NCBI GenBank assembly: GCA_963575745.1
Contig: CAUYUJ010009756.1
Coordinates: 1 to 30,000 of the forward strand
Direction: 5' to 3'
DNA from: Prorocentrum cordatum
Lineage: Eukaryota > Sar > Dinophyceae > Prorocentrales > Prorocentraceae
DNA length: 30,000 bases
This document shows positions 18,251-27,882 of the stretch, in pieces. A program made the translations under genes and the position numbers. The number at the start of each line of letters is the position of its first letter. Positions within the stretch are counted from its first letter, which is position 1. The notes beneath the pieces were generated by a model. That model saw only the letters and a list, made by a program, of their open reading frames with translations, made no database searches and was not told the DNA's origin.

Positions 18251-19417
18251 CGCCTGGGCTGGCGGCGCCGGATCCACGCCCATTGGCGACCTACGCCCGC
18301 AACTTTCAACAGCTCGCAGTCTGGCCCCATCGACGCCCATGTCGCCGAACGACGAGGGGCCTCCCAGCGCCGCCCCCGCGGGCCTGGGAGCGGCGCCTCT
18401 CGTCGCTGACCTGCAACTTCGTGTCCGGGTACCTGGGCAACTTCTACCCCGGCGACACTTCGATCGCCATGTCGCCGACGGCTGCAGAACATTCAAGCTT
18501 TCGACGCCGTGAAACACGATATCCATTACCTAAGATGTTGGCTTGCCTGGGCGAAGATGCAGCCCAATTTCTACGGCCATTGTGCTTAAGTCGAGGATCG
18601 TGGTCTCGCCAGCAAAGCGTAGATTGGTTAGCCTTTCGCCAACGAGGCTGCCCAGAACACCTATTGATGACGCCCGCACTTGTGATTTTGCTTTGCGAAA
18701 TATTAATTATGACAAAAAGTTGCATAATCACGAGTTAAGCGGGTTGCCTTGTTTGACATCGCGTTGGATGCTGAACGTTTTGCCGGTTCTGTCTGTGTTC
18801 ACGGCCCCCGATTGCTTCTGGCGCAACATGGCGAGGACGTCAACATAGCACGGTGCAAAACATTGGTTCTGCCACGCACTCCAAATATTCGCATGAGGGA
18901 CACTGTCAAACGCCTCCTCGAAAGCGGCCGCCGCCAAATATGCTGGCATTTGCCATTTCTCTGCAGTTTCCTGAAGCAACGTGGTGATGAACAGGTGATA
19001 ATTATGTTGTACTGCGCCGCGGTGGAAATCCAGCTTTGTCTTCACATTGTCGATTGTCAAGTATAGGAAGAACGGTATAACAGTCTTGATAAGGTTTTGT
19101 ATAATACCGGCCAGTATGCTTGCTGTAGGGCGGTAGTGGTTCAACAGTTGGGGGTCACCACGTTTAAAAAGCACTGTGATATCACAGTATGCTGCCAACT
19201 TGCTGGCGTGGGCGCGTCTGGCTTGATGACGCTGTTGTACACATCGAGCACACACCGTCGAAGTAGACCACTGCCATTATTCAGCATCTCTGCCACAATG
19301 CTCGGTTAGTCTGCTGCATTTCGGTGTTCAATCCCGCGTAATGAATGATCAATTTCATCTTCAGAAAATTCCGGCATGCTTGAGGCAACTTTGGTATCAT
19401 GTTGGTATGGATTCATA

Positions 19418-19430
<13 letters not shown>

Positions 19431-19463
<33 letters not shown>
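19431..19463. repeat. (AT)n microsatellite
   Basis: About 16 AT repeats, followed by AAAAATATATAC. It lies inside the LINE relic, between linker and RT, so it arose or expanded after the element decayed. Confidence 0.97.
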
Positions 19464-19469
<6 letters not shown>

Positions 19470-20018
19470 TATACATTGGCTAACAGCCTGGAAAATCAGC
19501 GAAAACGTTTGCAATACTCTGCTGGTCACGAACTACATTCCCACCTTGGGCTGTCACTTGCGTGATGAATTCCTTGTCCTCGTTCGCCTTCATGTCAAAG
19601 ATGCTCTTGAGACCCTGGAACTTCAAGAGAATGTCGTTGATTGCCGCTCGTCTGCAGGTTCTCTTGATAGCACGGGTCTCCTTCTTGCTCAAATGCCGCC
19701 GGGCAGAAAAGTCTGCCATAGGCGTGTCATGACGTCTCGGCATCAGCGCTCGCACGGTTTCAGATGTAGTTCTGCTCTGGCGTCCGGTCCCCACTCCTCG
19801 GGACACATGTTGGAATGCTTCTCTGAGCTGCTTGTTTTCAATGATGCCGCAAGTAATTTGGAGCCTGGTGTACGCGAGCACGTGCTCCAAGCGATCTGCG
19901 AGCGTGTTCACATAACTGTCGATACTGCATGGTGGCTATTGTGGAAGGTTGCTCTTGGACTTCGGGGTCGGTTTCGTCGTAGTCTCGCCCCTCTCTGGGA
20001 CCGAAGGGAAAGATAGTT

Positions 20019-20152
20019 TTAGGTCGGGCCTGGCCCCCTGCAGGCGGATTTTGGATGAAAAACAATCAAGAAATACCCTGAAAATGCTCAAAAATAATAA
20101 AACAATGGTTCCCCGACTATTTTTCCCCTGTAGAAAGACAGGCCCGACTTAA
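20019..20152. mobile_element. MITE copy E (134 bp, perfect 8-bp TSD, nested in LINE)
   Basis: The ends TTAGGTCGGGC and GCCCGACTTAA are inverted repeats at 9 of 11 positions. Identical 8-mers AGATAGTT flank it (20,011-20,018 and 20,153-20,160). It contains CCCCGACTATTTTT, shared with copy B, and CTGTAGAAAGACAGGCCCG at the right. It splits the endonuclease end of the LINE relic. Collapsing one target repeat returns the frame directly after the SDHR motif to open sequence, as expected of a clean insertion. It is the shortest copy. Confidence 0.93.
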
Positions 20153-20830
20153 AGATAGTTGGAGACGAAGTGTGCGATGGTCTGAACCAAGATCAAAATC
20201 AGGAACGGCTTCACAATATCGGGCTGCTATCCAAACGAGTCTGCTAGCCAAGACATAATCGAGTTGTTTCTGATTCAATGTGTGGAGAGATATAGGGGCA
20301 GCGCTGGTGGTCATGCTTGTAGTAGAACGTGTTGAGGATTCTTAGTCGCGTGGAGACCGCCCGTTGTTTCAACCAGAGGCCCCAGGCATTCGCGTCGCCA
20401 TAAGCAAATTGTCCCACCACGCGTTTGGCGTCTTCTTCAGTTTGTCGGCCCCAATGATCATCATGCGCTTTTCTTTCTGGGCTTCCTGGCTGATGCATTT
20501 CAGGACGTCGTAGACTTGTTGAGCATGTTGATATGCGTAATCGCCGTGAGGAAACACGCAGCAACAATTCGAAGACGATGGCGTCCACTTCCAACGTCGA
20601 TACAAGCGATGCGTTCAATTAACAGCATGGAATGCTTGAACATGATGTACCCACTACTGGTGAACAGCAGTCCACGCGCCTCTATGATTGTCTGTGCGCC
20701 CACATCCCATACATGCATGTCCCTCGCTTAATCCAGAACTCGATTTTGATAGTACGCCAGGTCTCATTGAGGGTCAAAAAGTCCCATTGGAAGGTAGATA
20801 GCTCGGAGAACTAACAACTCGTCCATTCGG

Positions 20831-21395
20831 TCACCACTGTTCAGTCCTCGAGCGCTCTTGTGGTACATCGTGCATGTGTCATGGAAACCTGAATCAGGAT
20901 GAAACGATATGACACGTGAAGGTGGAAGCACTTAGGATGAACATGAAGAAACTGATGAAGAACATGAGCTGCTGGAGTCGCCGGAATCTCGGTGCGACAA
21001 CGTACTGCTGCCATCGAGAAGTCGCCAGCAGTGCCTTTGTACGCACCGCGCCCTCCCCCCTCCGAGGTCAACGTGCTTGACGTGGTACTGCCGGCACGCA
21101 AGCCTCACGAGGTCGCGCGAGGGCGTCAGATCTGCCACACCGGCTCGGGCCTCGCCTCGATCGCTTCCCGAAACGCGTGGGCAACAGCGACTCCGTCGGT
21201 CGAACAGCTGGCAGCCCCACTGCAACTCCAGAGCAGCCGGGTAGACTCGTCCCCCGGGGTCGGGTTCGATTTCGAGGATCGGGTCCCGGTCGACCGAGAT
21301 GGTACCCTTGTAATTTGTCTGCCCTCCGTGGTACCCTTGTGCTTGTTTGCCGTCGCATGGGCTTCGCGAACCAATCTGCAGGCGAGTGGAGGGAT
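20831..21395. other. spacer with ambiguous open frames
   Basis: Long frames exist on both strands (for example + 20,992-21,429 and several minus frames). None shows a recognisable domain, and the two strands look equally plausible. GGTACCCTTGT occurs twice (about 21,300 and 21,330). I cannot call a gene. Confidence 0.35.
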
Positions 21396-21634
21396 GATTG
21401 CGCGAACAGTGTTGGAGGCCTGGAAATAGGCACCAACAACAACACAGGGGGCTGCCTCCACAGGAAAGAAGACGATCCTAGCTTCCAGTGTTGGTGGTAA
21501 TACGTCGGTCACCTTGGAAGCCACAATACTACCACCATCACCGAGATCGGGATCTTCTTCCCTCGGTGGAGGCACACCGCCGATACTGGTGTTGGTGTGT
21601 CGACCTCTAGGCCTGCGAGATTGCGCGAACAGTG
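21396..21634. repeat. direct repeat GATTGCGCGAACAGTG in diverged context
   Basis: The 16-mer occurs at 21,396-21,411 and 21,619-21,634. Upstream of both copies, + frames share LVLVCR followed by DCANS, so the surrounding 60-90 bp looks like a diverged duplication. The function is unknown. Confidence 0.55.
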
Positions 21635-21770
21635 GAGTTGACAGCTCACTGCGAGCAAAAACTACCTGCACCGCACAGAGTGCACCCCATCGCATGCCAG
21701 AGCACCCCGTCGGGACACACCGCTGGCAAAGCCTATCCTCTAGACATGAGAATGCAGCAGAACGCTGTGC

Positions 21771-21934
21771 TTGGGTCGGGCACGTCCTCCTACGGGCGGG
21801 CTCTGGGCGAAAGGCGAGAGAGATTCGGAAAATGCTCGAGCATAGTAGTCGAACAGTTGTCGAAGCATCGTCCCAAGACTGTGGTTTCCCTGCGTGTGGA
21901 CCACTCCTCCTGCCGAGGGACACGCCCGACCCAG
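21771..21934. mobile_element. MITE copy D (164 bp)
   Basis: The left end TTGGGTCGGGC and reverse-complemented right end CTGGGTCGGGC match at 10 of 11 positions. Subterminal GCACGTCCTCCTACGGGCGG and CTCCTGCCGAGGGACACGCC are inverted and match the family. Flanks CGCTGTGC and CACCGTGG agree at only 5 of 8 positions, so the target duplication is decayed or the borders are off by a base or two. CCCAAGACTGTGG corresponds to the family core. Confidence 0.8.
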
Positions 21935-22016
21935 CACCGTGGCCACGGGGCACGAGCAGCTCGCCCCCGCAGAAGGCGAGAGGAGAGCGGCGCCGCGCCC
22001 GGGGGGAAGGCAGGAT

Positions 22017-22490
22017 CGGGCCGGGCGAACGGGGGGGGATGGCAAGAGGGGGGAGCATGGAAGTGAGCAGGCGAAGGCCTTCTGAGCAGTCGGCGGGGCT
22101 TCTCAGGAGCGCTCCTGCCACGTTCGGGCCGGGCGAAAGGGGGGATGGCAAGAGGGGGGAGCATGGAAGTGAGCAGGCGAAGGCCTTCTGAGCAGTCGGC
22201 GGGGCTTCTCAGGAGCGCTCCTGCCACGTTCGGGCCGGGCGAACGGGGGGGATGGCAAGAGGGGGGAGCATGGAAGTGAGCAGGCGAAGTCCTTCTGAGC
22301 AGTCGGCGGGGCTGCTCAGGAGCGCTCCTGCCACATTCGGGCCGGGCGAAAGGGGGGGATAGCAAAGGGGGGAGCATGGAAGTGAGAAGGCGAAGGCCTT
22401 CTTAGCAGTCGGCGGGGCTTCTCAGGAGCGCTCCTGCCACGTTTCGGGCCGGGCGAAAGGGGGGGATAGCAAAGGGGGGGGGAAGTCAGC
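22017..22490. repeat. 107-bp satellite, about 4.4 units, with 14-bp palindrome
   Basis: CCGGGCGAA recurs at 22,021, 22,129, 22,235, 22,342 and 22,449 (steps 108, 106, 107, 107). Each full unit has a G run, GGGAGCATGGAAGTGAG, AGGCGAAG, CCTTCTGAGCAGTCGGCGGG and the perfect palindrome CAGGAGCGCTCCTG (22,104; 22,210; 22,317; 22,423). Units differ mainly in G-run length and a few substitutions. Frames through it are repeat artefacts. Confidence 0.95.
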
Positions 22491-22499
22491 TCGCGTAGC

Positions 22500-23190
22500 T
22501 GGTTTTCCCGGCGCCTCCCGGCGCTGGAGGCGGCTATGTATCGAGGAATGGGCCGGGCGGCAGGGCCGAGACCAGCCGCATGCAGCAGACTTCGTAGCCC
22601 CCCCTTCCCCAATCCCCCCCTGTTCGTCTGGCCCGACAGGAGGGGTGGGGCCTCCTCCAAAAGGCCTCGAAGGCCTCGGAGCTTCCACGGCGCTCCCCGA
22701 TGCTCCTCCGCAGGCCCACCGCCTTCTGAGAGGGCCTGCACCCTCCAGAACGCCGGATGCTCTTGGGGTCACAACTCGATGTTTCCGTGGCCGTTCGGGG
22801 ACGACCTGGGCACCCCCGGAGCGCTCTCCGCGAGGCGGCGCGCACGCATGGATTAGCGATCCGTGGATTCGGCGCGCGGTCGCCAAATCCATGGATCGGG
22901 GGAGGTACCCTCCCCAAAAAGCGGCCGTGGCCGCCTCCTTCGGCGGCGGAACGCCGCGATTTCCCACGGAAACTGCACCCGTCGCTAATCCACCCCCCCT
23001 GGATCCATGGTTGCGATCAGCTGAAGAACGCCGGATGCTTTGGGGGTCACCACTCGATTCTTCCGTACTCCAAATCTCGTAAGAACAGGGAGGGGGCCTG
23101 GACCCTGCAAGACAAGCCACTTCAGACCCCCGTGGGAGAACCCTCCAAAACATCGTCCCCAGACCCCCCAGGCCCTCCAAGATAGCCTGG
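22500..23190. repeat. spacer with a 42-bp direct repeat and interleaved inverted motifs
   Basis: AGAACGCCGGATGCT begins a 42-bp block at 22,747-22,788, repeated at 23,025-23,066 with about five differences. Between the copies, TGGATTAGCGA (22,849) pairs with TCGCTAATCCA (22,982), and CCATGGATC (22,899) pairs with GATCCATGG (23,002). The pairs are interleaved, not nested. No gene is seen. Confidence 0.65.
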
Positions 23191-23255
23191 AATATTTATA
23201 TATATATATATATATATTAAACATTTTTTTATTTTTTTTTTTTGACCCCCCCCCG
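23191..23255. repeat. (TA)n, poly-T and poly-C runs
   Basis: A TA repeat (about 23,199-23,217), then poly-T with one A interruption (about 23,224-23,243), then a C run of nine (23,245-23,253). On the minus strand the T run would be a poly-A tail, so a minus-strand retroposed copy could end here, but no body sequence is recognised. Confidence 0.8.
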
Positions 23256-23540
23256 AAATGAGACCCCCCTCCCTTTACTACGAAATCTGGAGTAGCCGTT
23301 CAGGGCCGACCCGGGCAGCCCCTTCGGAGCGCTCTCGGCGCGGCGGCAGCTGCTGGAGAGAGCGCACCCCGAGGCTGGAAGGCCGCCGAGAGCCGACCAG
23401 AACCACCGAAAGCCTCGAGCCTCACACCTTGGCGCGCCGCCGAGCGATGCATGGGTTAGGAGGCAACTACTGGGAGGTTTTCGTCGGAAAGATTAAGGCG
23501 GATTGAGCCCCATTTGGGAGCTATTACGCTGGAATGGGCC
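23256..23540. other. spacer, no gene seen
   Basis: GC-rich sequence without recognisable coding or repeat structure. Confidence 0.35.
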
Positions 23541-23630
23541 TCGGATCAAGCGGCATCAAGCCGGATTCAGCGGGATTAACCGGGATTAAGCGGGATTAAG
23601 CCGGATTAAGCCGGATTAAGCGGACTTCGG
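23541..23630. repeat. 10-bp satellite, 9 units
   Basis: Nine units stay in strict 10-bp register, consensus CSGGATTAAG. The central six are nearly identical and the edges are degraded (TCGGATCAAG at the start, CGGACTTCGG at the end). Loose copies (GATTAAGGCGGATTGAG) precede it. Confidence 0.95.
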
Positions 23631-24353
23631 GCCAGTGCAGAATCAGAATTTGACCTCCCAGGAGTTGCATCCCAACATGGGCATCTCCCCCCAGCGGCGG
23701 TGAGAGGAGGAGGCTCTCCCCGCCTCGTGCAGCAGCCCCCGCGGGGAGGCGTACGCCAGCTGAGACAGCGGCACCTCGGGCAGGCGAGCGCGCTCCGCTG
23801 CTCGCGGAGTGGCTGCGCGCACGTGGCCTGGAGACGCCGCGGGGGAGCCCCTGCGATCCATTGCGTCGAAGCCGACATCTGGTGGTCGGACATCTGGTGG
23901 TCTTAAGAAATCATGGGTTAAGAAACTCAGAGTCTCAGGATTTGAATAAAAACCCAGAACTTCGATCAAAATCTTGGGATTTACATTGAAACATTAAGAA
24001 TAATCGAGACTCTCGCCGAAAACTTACGTTTTCTTAAGCATCGCCCAGGGTGTAGGCACTCTGCGAGCAGTGGAGCGCGCTCGGTGCTTGGGGGGGTCTC
24101 CACCAGCAGGGGCCCGAGCTGGATCCAGCCGCGCACTCGCACCAGCTCGGGGACAGATCGGGTCGCTGGCGAGTCGTCGCGGATCGAAACGAGACTGGAG
24201 CGCCGCGCCCGGCTCCGGCTGGCCCCGGCCAATGCCGGTGAGTCGAACCGGATCGAGTCGAATCGGAATCGCGGCCCCCCGCAGGCGAATCGACTCGGAT
24301 CGTGGGCGGCCCTGCAAGCCCTACTTCTTATCCCGACCCGTCGCCACCTCATA
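23631..24353. other. spacer with small repeats
   Basis: GACATCTGGTGGTCK is tandemly duplicated (15 bp, 23,873-23,902). Between about 24,150 and 24,310, GATCG and AATCG motifs cluster (CGGATCGAAACGAG, CCGGATCGAGTCGAATCGG). No gene is seen. Confidence 0.45.
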
Positions 24354-25740
24354 GAGCCTCCCAGGCGCCGCGAACAAATAAACATACAATTATATAATAT
24401 ACACACACAAACCAACAAACAAAAAAAACGCTCCCCAACTCGGGCTCAAGATTGGCCCTGGGGCCATCAAGGAGCAATCCGTGGCGAAAGGCGGGTCCCA
24501 GGGGTGGGGTCGAGAGTTCCAGGGGTTCCTGTTGGCAACGGGCCCATGCGGGGTGGAGCGAGATGCGTAGCCGTCTTACATGGCAGGGATGTCTCTTGGA
24601 AGGGACGGACGCCTTACGTAGATGGCAAGAGGTCCTCTGAGAGGCCACTTCCCTTCTTGCAAGGCCGCTGGCTCCCCTCACCACGCCCCCGGCCCCGCCT
24701 TCTGGAGGCCGCCGAACTCCGTCCCAGCCACCGCCCCCTTCGTCTCTTCGTCTTCACCCCGATCCCCTCCTCCTCCGCCTCCTCCTCCTCCTCCCCAAAT
24801 TACCCTCCTTTGTCTGAACACCACAACTCCTCCTGTCGCACAACCAGACGTGCCGCTAGGGCGGGCCGGGCGCTTCACCTGAGACTTCCTCACCGCTCAT
24901 GGCCTTCAAGCTTGAAGTTCACAACAAAAAGACAGATGAAGGGCAGGTAATTTTCGACACGGGTCTATCGTCATGGCGCTGCGCGCACCTGCACTAAAAA
25001 TCTCCAGCCGCTACACAGATGGAAGGCGAGTCGTTTTCAGAATGGGGTCATGGCCGTTGCACCGCGCGCACCGGTGTGAAAGCCGTCCAACAGAGCCCAC
25101 GGATGGAGAGCGGCTCCCCTCTTCCTCGAGATGCATACGGTCGAGAATTTTTAGGCAGCGTATCGCCACGGCGGCCCCGGCGACACGCTGTGCCCTGCGA
25201 GTGGATCGTGTGTCGCTCCGCCCCACGGAAAGGCTCGGGACATTGACGCCTCGAGGCCGCGAAGTGGAGAGCGTGCCGCTCCAAAACACGGTGTGCCAGA
25301 ACCGGCGGAGCGACACGCTGTCCAAAAGCTTCCGAGCGTAACTTCTTCGTAGGCGACGAAGCAGGGTCGGTCCGCTCCAGCGTGTGGCTGTTCGGGGCGA
25401 ACGAAGGGCGAACTGTCCAGCGTGCAAGAGAGGGGAGAACAAGACGAGCGCGGCCACGTGGGGGGGGGAGGGGGAGGGGAAAGTGAGATCGTGCAACGGC
25501 TACACACACGGAAGGCGGCCCCTTCTCAAGAGGGGGCCATTGCCACTCGAGGCTTCGTTCGGCCGTGCGGCCAGAGAGCCAAAACGGTGCGGCACTTGCA
25601 CGGAGGGAGGGCCACTCCTTTTCTCAAGGCAGGGCCGTCGCTGGGCACTTCCTTGATCTTTCTTGTTCCGCCTTGGACAAAAGAGACTTGGGACAGGAGG
25701 GCGTAGCGCAGCATCGCTGGCTCATGTCGGCTATACTCTG
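24354..25740. other. spacer with AT-rich patch and a 13-bp inverted repeat
   Basis: AT/CA-rich patch at 24,370-24,430. A short CTC run near 24,767-24,797. GTGTCGCTCCGCC (25,210-25,222) is inverted at 25,304-25,316, and GCGACACGCTGT occurs twice as a direct repeat nearby. Open frames on both strands lack recognisable domains. Confidence 0.4.
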
Positions 25741-25881
25741 GTCTTCCTTCTCCTCCTTCTCCCCCTCCTTCTACTCCTCCTCCTCCTCCTCCTCCTCCTC
25801 CTCCTCCTCCTCCTCCTCCTCCTCCTCCTCCTCCTCCTACTCCTTCTCCTCCTCATCCTCCTCCTCCTCCTCCTCCACCTA
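25741..25881. repeat. (CTC)n microsatellite
   Basis: Pyrimidine-only on the + strand for nearly its whole length, with TTC, TAC and CAT interruptions toward the edges. No coding interpretation is supported. Confidence 0.95.
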
Positions 25882-25954
25882 CGTACTGCATCTGCTACTC
25901 CACCTCTTCTGCCGGCTCCAACCCAAGCTTCGCGTGGACGGACCCTCATCCCTC

Positions 25955-26900
25955 CTCCATCCTCAACACCAACACCACCACAACCATCATCACAACCACC
26001 ATCATAGTCGTAATCGTAATCGTAACATTCACCATCATCAGAATCATGATAATCATCATCATCATCATCATCAGCATCATCAGCAGCATCATCATCGTCG
26101 TCGTCATCATCAGCATCATCATCATCAGCAGCAGCATCATCAGCAGCAGCACAGTCATCATCATGATCAGCAGTAGCTGCATCAGCCTGAGCATCCTCAG
26201 AATCAGCACCATCAGCATCACCATCATCATCATCATCAGCAGCATCATCATGATTATCAGCAGCAGCATCAGCATCAGCATCAGCATCATGACCAGCATC
26301 ATGATCGCCGTCGTTAGTATCATCGTCATCATCACCATCATCATCAGAAGCACCATCACCATGATCATCAGCACAATCAGCATCAGCATCAGCATCGGCA
26401 TCATCATCATCAGCATCATCAGCAGCATCATCCTCGGCAGCAGCATCATCTCCATCGGCAGCGTCATCAGCATCAGCATCATCGTCTGCATCACCATCAT
26501 CAGCATCATCATCGGCAGCATCATCAGCATCAGCGACAGCAGCCGCAGCATCACCAAAAGCATGATCACCATCAGCATCATCATCATCAGCAGCATGATC
26601 ATCATCCTCACCATCATCAGAATACGTTTATCATCATACACCTCATCATCGTCATCAGCATCATCATCATCAGCATCATCAGCATCATCATCATCAGCAT
26701 CATCATCATCATCATCATCATCAGCATCGTCATCGTCATCGTAAGCATCATCATCAGCCTAATTATCATCAGCATCATCATCATCAGCATCGTCATCATC
26801 GTCATCGTCATTATCAGCATCAAAATCATCATCATAAACAGCAGCAGCAGCAGCAGAAGCAGCAACCTTACCATCATCAACACCATACTCCCTCTTCCCA
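25955..26900. repeat. CAT/CAG-type trinucleotide tract
   Basis: Built almost wholly from TCA and GCA triplets on the + strand (CATCATCAGCATCATC), with occasional TCG, TCC and TAA units. His/Gln, Ile/Ser and Ser/Ala frames on + and Met/Leu or Asp/Ala frames on - stay open because none of the basic triplets gives a stop in those frames. Confidence 0.95.
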
Positions 26901-26914
26901 CCCGTCCTCATCCT

Positions 26915-27600
26915 GCACCTCCAACTCCTCCCCCTCCTCCTCCTCCTCCTCCTCCTCCTCCTCCTCCGCCTCCTCCGCCTCCTCCGCCTCCTCCTCCTCC
27001 TCCTCCTCCTCCTCCTCCTCCTCCTCCTCCTCCTCCTCTCCCCCTCCTCCTCCCCCTCCTCCTCTCCTCATCCCCTCACCCTCACCCCCCCCTCCCCCTC
27101 CCCCCCCCCTCCCCCTCCGCCTCCGCCTCCGCCGCCGCCTCCGCCTCCTCCCTCTCCTCCTCCTCCTCCTCCACCTCCTCCTCCTCCTCCTCCTCCCTGC
27201 TCCCTCCTCCTCCTTCTCCTCCTCCTCCTCCCCTCCTCCTCCTCCTCCTCCACCTCCTCCTCCTCCTCCCTCCGCCTCCGCCTCCGCCTCCGCCTCACTC
27301 CTCCTCCTCCTCCTCCTCCTCCTCCTCTCCTCCTCCTCCTCCTCCTCATCCTCCCCTCCTCCTCCGCCTCCTCCTCTTCTTTCTTCCTCCCTCTCCTCCC
27401 CTCCGCCTCCGCCTCCCCCTTTCTCTCCTCCTCCTTCCTCCTCCTCCTCTTCCTCCTCCTCCTCCTCCTCCACCTCCTCCTCCTCCGCCCTCCTCCTCCT
27501 CCTCCTCCTCCTCCTCCTCCTCTCCGCCTCCTCCTCCTCCTGCTCCTCCTCCTCCTTCTCCGCCTCCTCCTCCTCATCCTCCTCCCCCTCCTCCCCCCAT
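26915..27600. repeat. CTC/CGC microsatellite block
   Basis: About 0.7 kb of CTC with CGC, CCC and TTC variants, sandwiched between two CAT/CAG tracts. It is strongly pyrimidine on the + strand. Glu/Arg/Gly homopolymer frames on the minus strand are by-products. Confidence 0.97.
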
Positions 27601-27779
27601 TCCCTTCTCTCCCCCTCGTATTTCTCATCCTCCCCTCCCTCTCCCTGGCTCCACATCCTCCCTCCCCGCCCTTCTCATCCATTCCCCCCGCCGGTCTCCC
27701 TCTGAAGTACCCAGTCAGCCTCCATCTCCTATAATCCCCCTGTGTCATGGTCTCCCTCCCCATCCCCCCATCAATACCA

Positions 27780-27851
27780 CGACATCATGAGCATTGTCCG
27801 CCTCTTCCTCCTCCTTCTCCTCATCGGCGACGGCATGATCGTCTTCATCAG

Positions 27852-27882
<31 letters not shown>

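Larger units (their letters stand above)
18445..20830 (-). pseudogene. decayed LINE (endonuclease + reverse transcriptase), interrupted
   Basis: A second non-LTR element, distinct from the one at 2.7-7.8 kb. The endonuclease starts near 20,820 (LNETWR, likely catalytic Glu, about 20,757-20,771), continues across frames (CCVFPHGDY, EKRMMIIGAD, FAYGDANAWGLW, LNTFYYKHDH) and ends QLDYVLASR to GSDHRTLRLQL (20,171-20,185). MITE copy E then interrupts it. Linker at 19,911-19,480 (ARRHLSKKETRAIKRTCRRA). An (AT)n tract follows. RT 19,255-18,728 has FKRGD..NHYRPTA, EEAFDSV (catalytic motif altered) and VKQGNPLN. After a shift, LTNLRFAGET replaces the usual FADD-type box, and GNGYRVSRRRKLEC closes it. 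Several frameshifts plus altered catalytic residues mean it is non-functional. The lower GC compared with neighbours is notable. Confidence 0.8.

Noticed and set aside
21255-21300. tRNA B-box-like GGTTCGATTTC
   Set aside because: The flanking bases do not form a T stem, and no A box or acceptor stem lies at the right distance.
22017-22490. CRISPR array
   Set aside because: The repeat is a contiguous 107-bp satellite without unique spacers, in a eukaryotic context.
23224-23243. Poly-A tail of a minus-strand retrotransposon
   Set aside because: No retroelement body is recognisable on its 5' side (higher coordinates), and adjacent TA and C homopolymers suggest generic low complexity.
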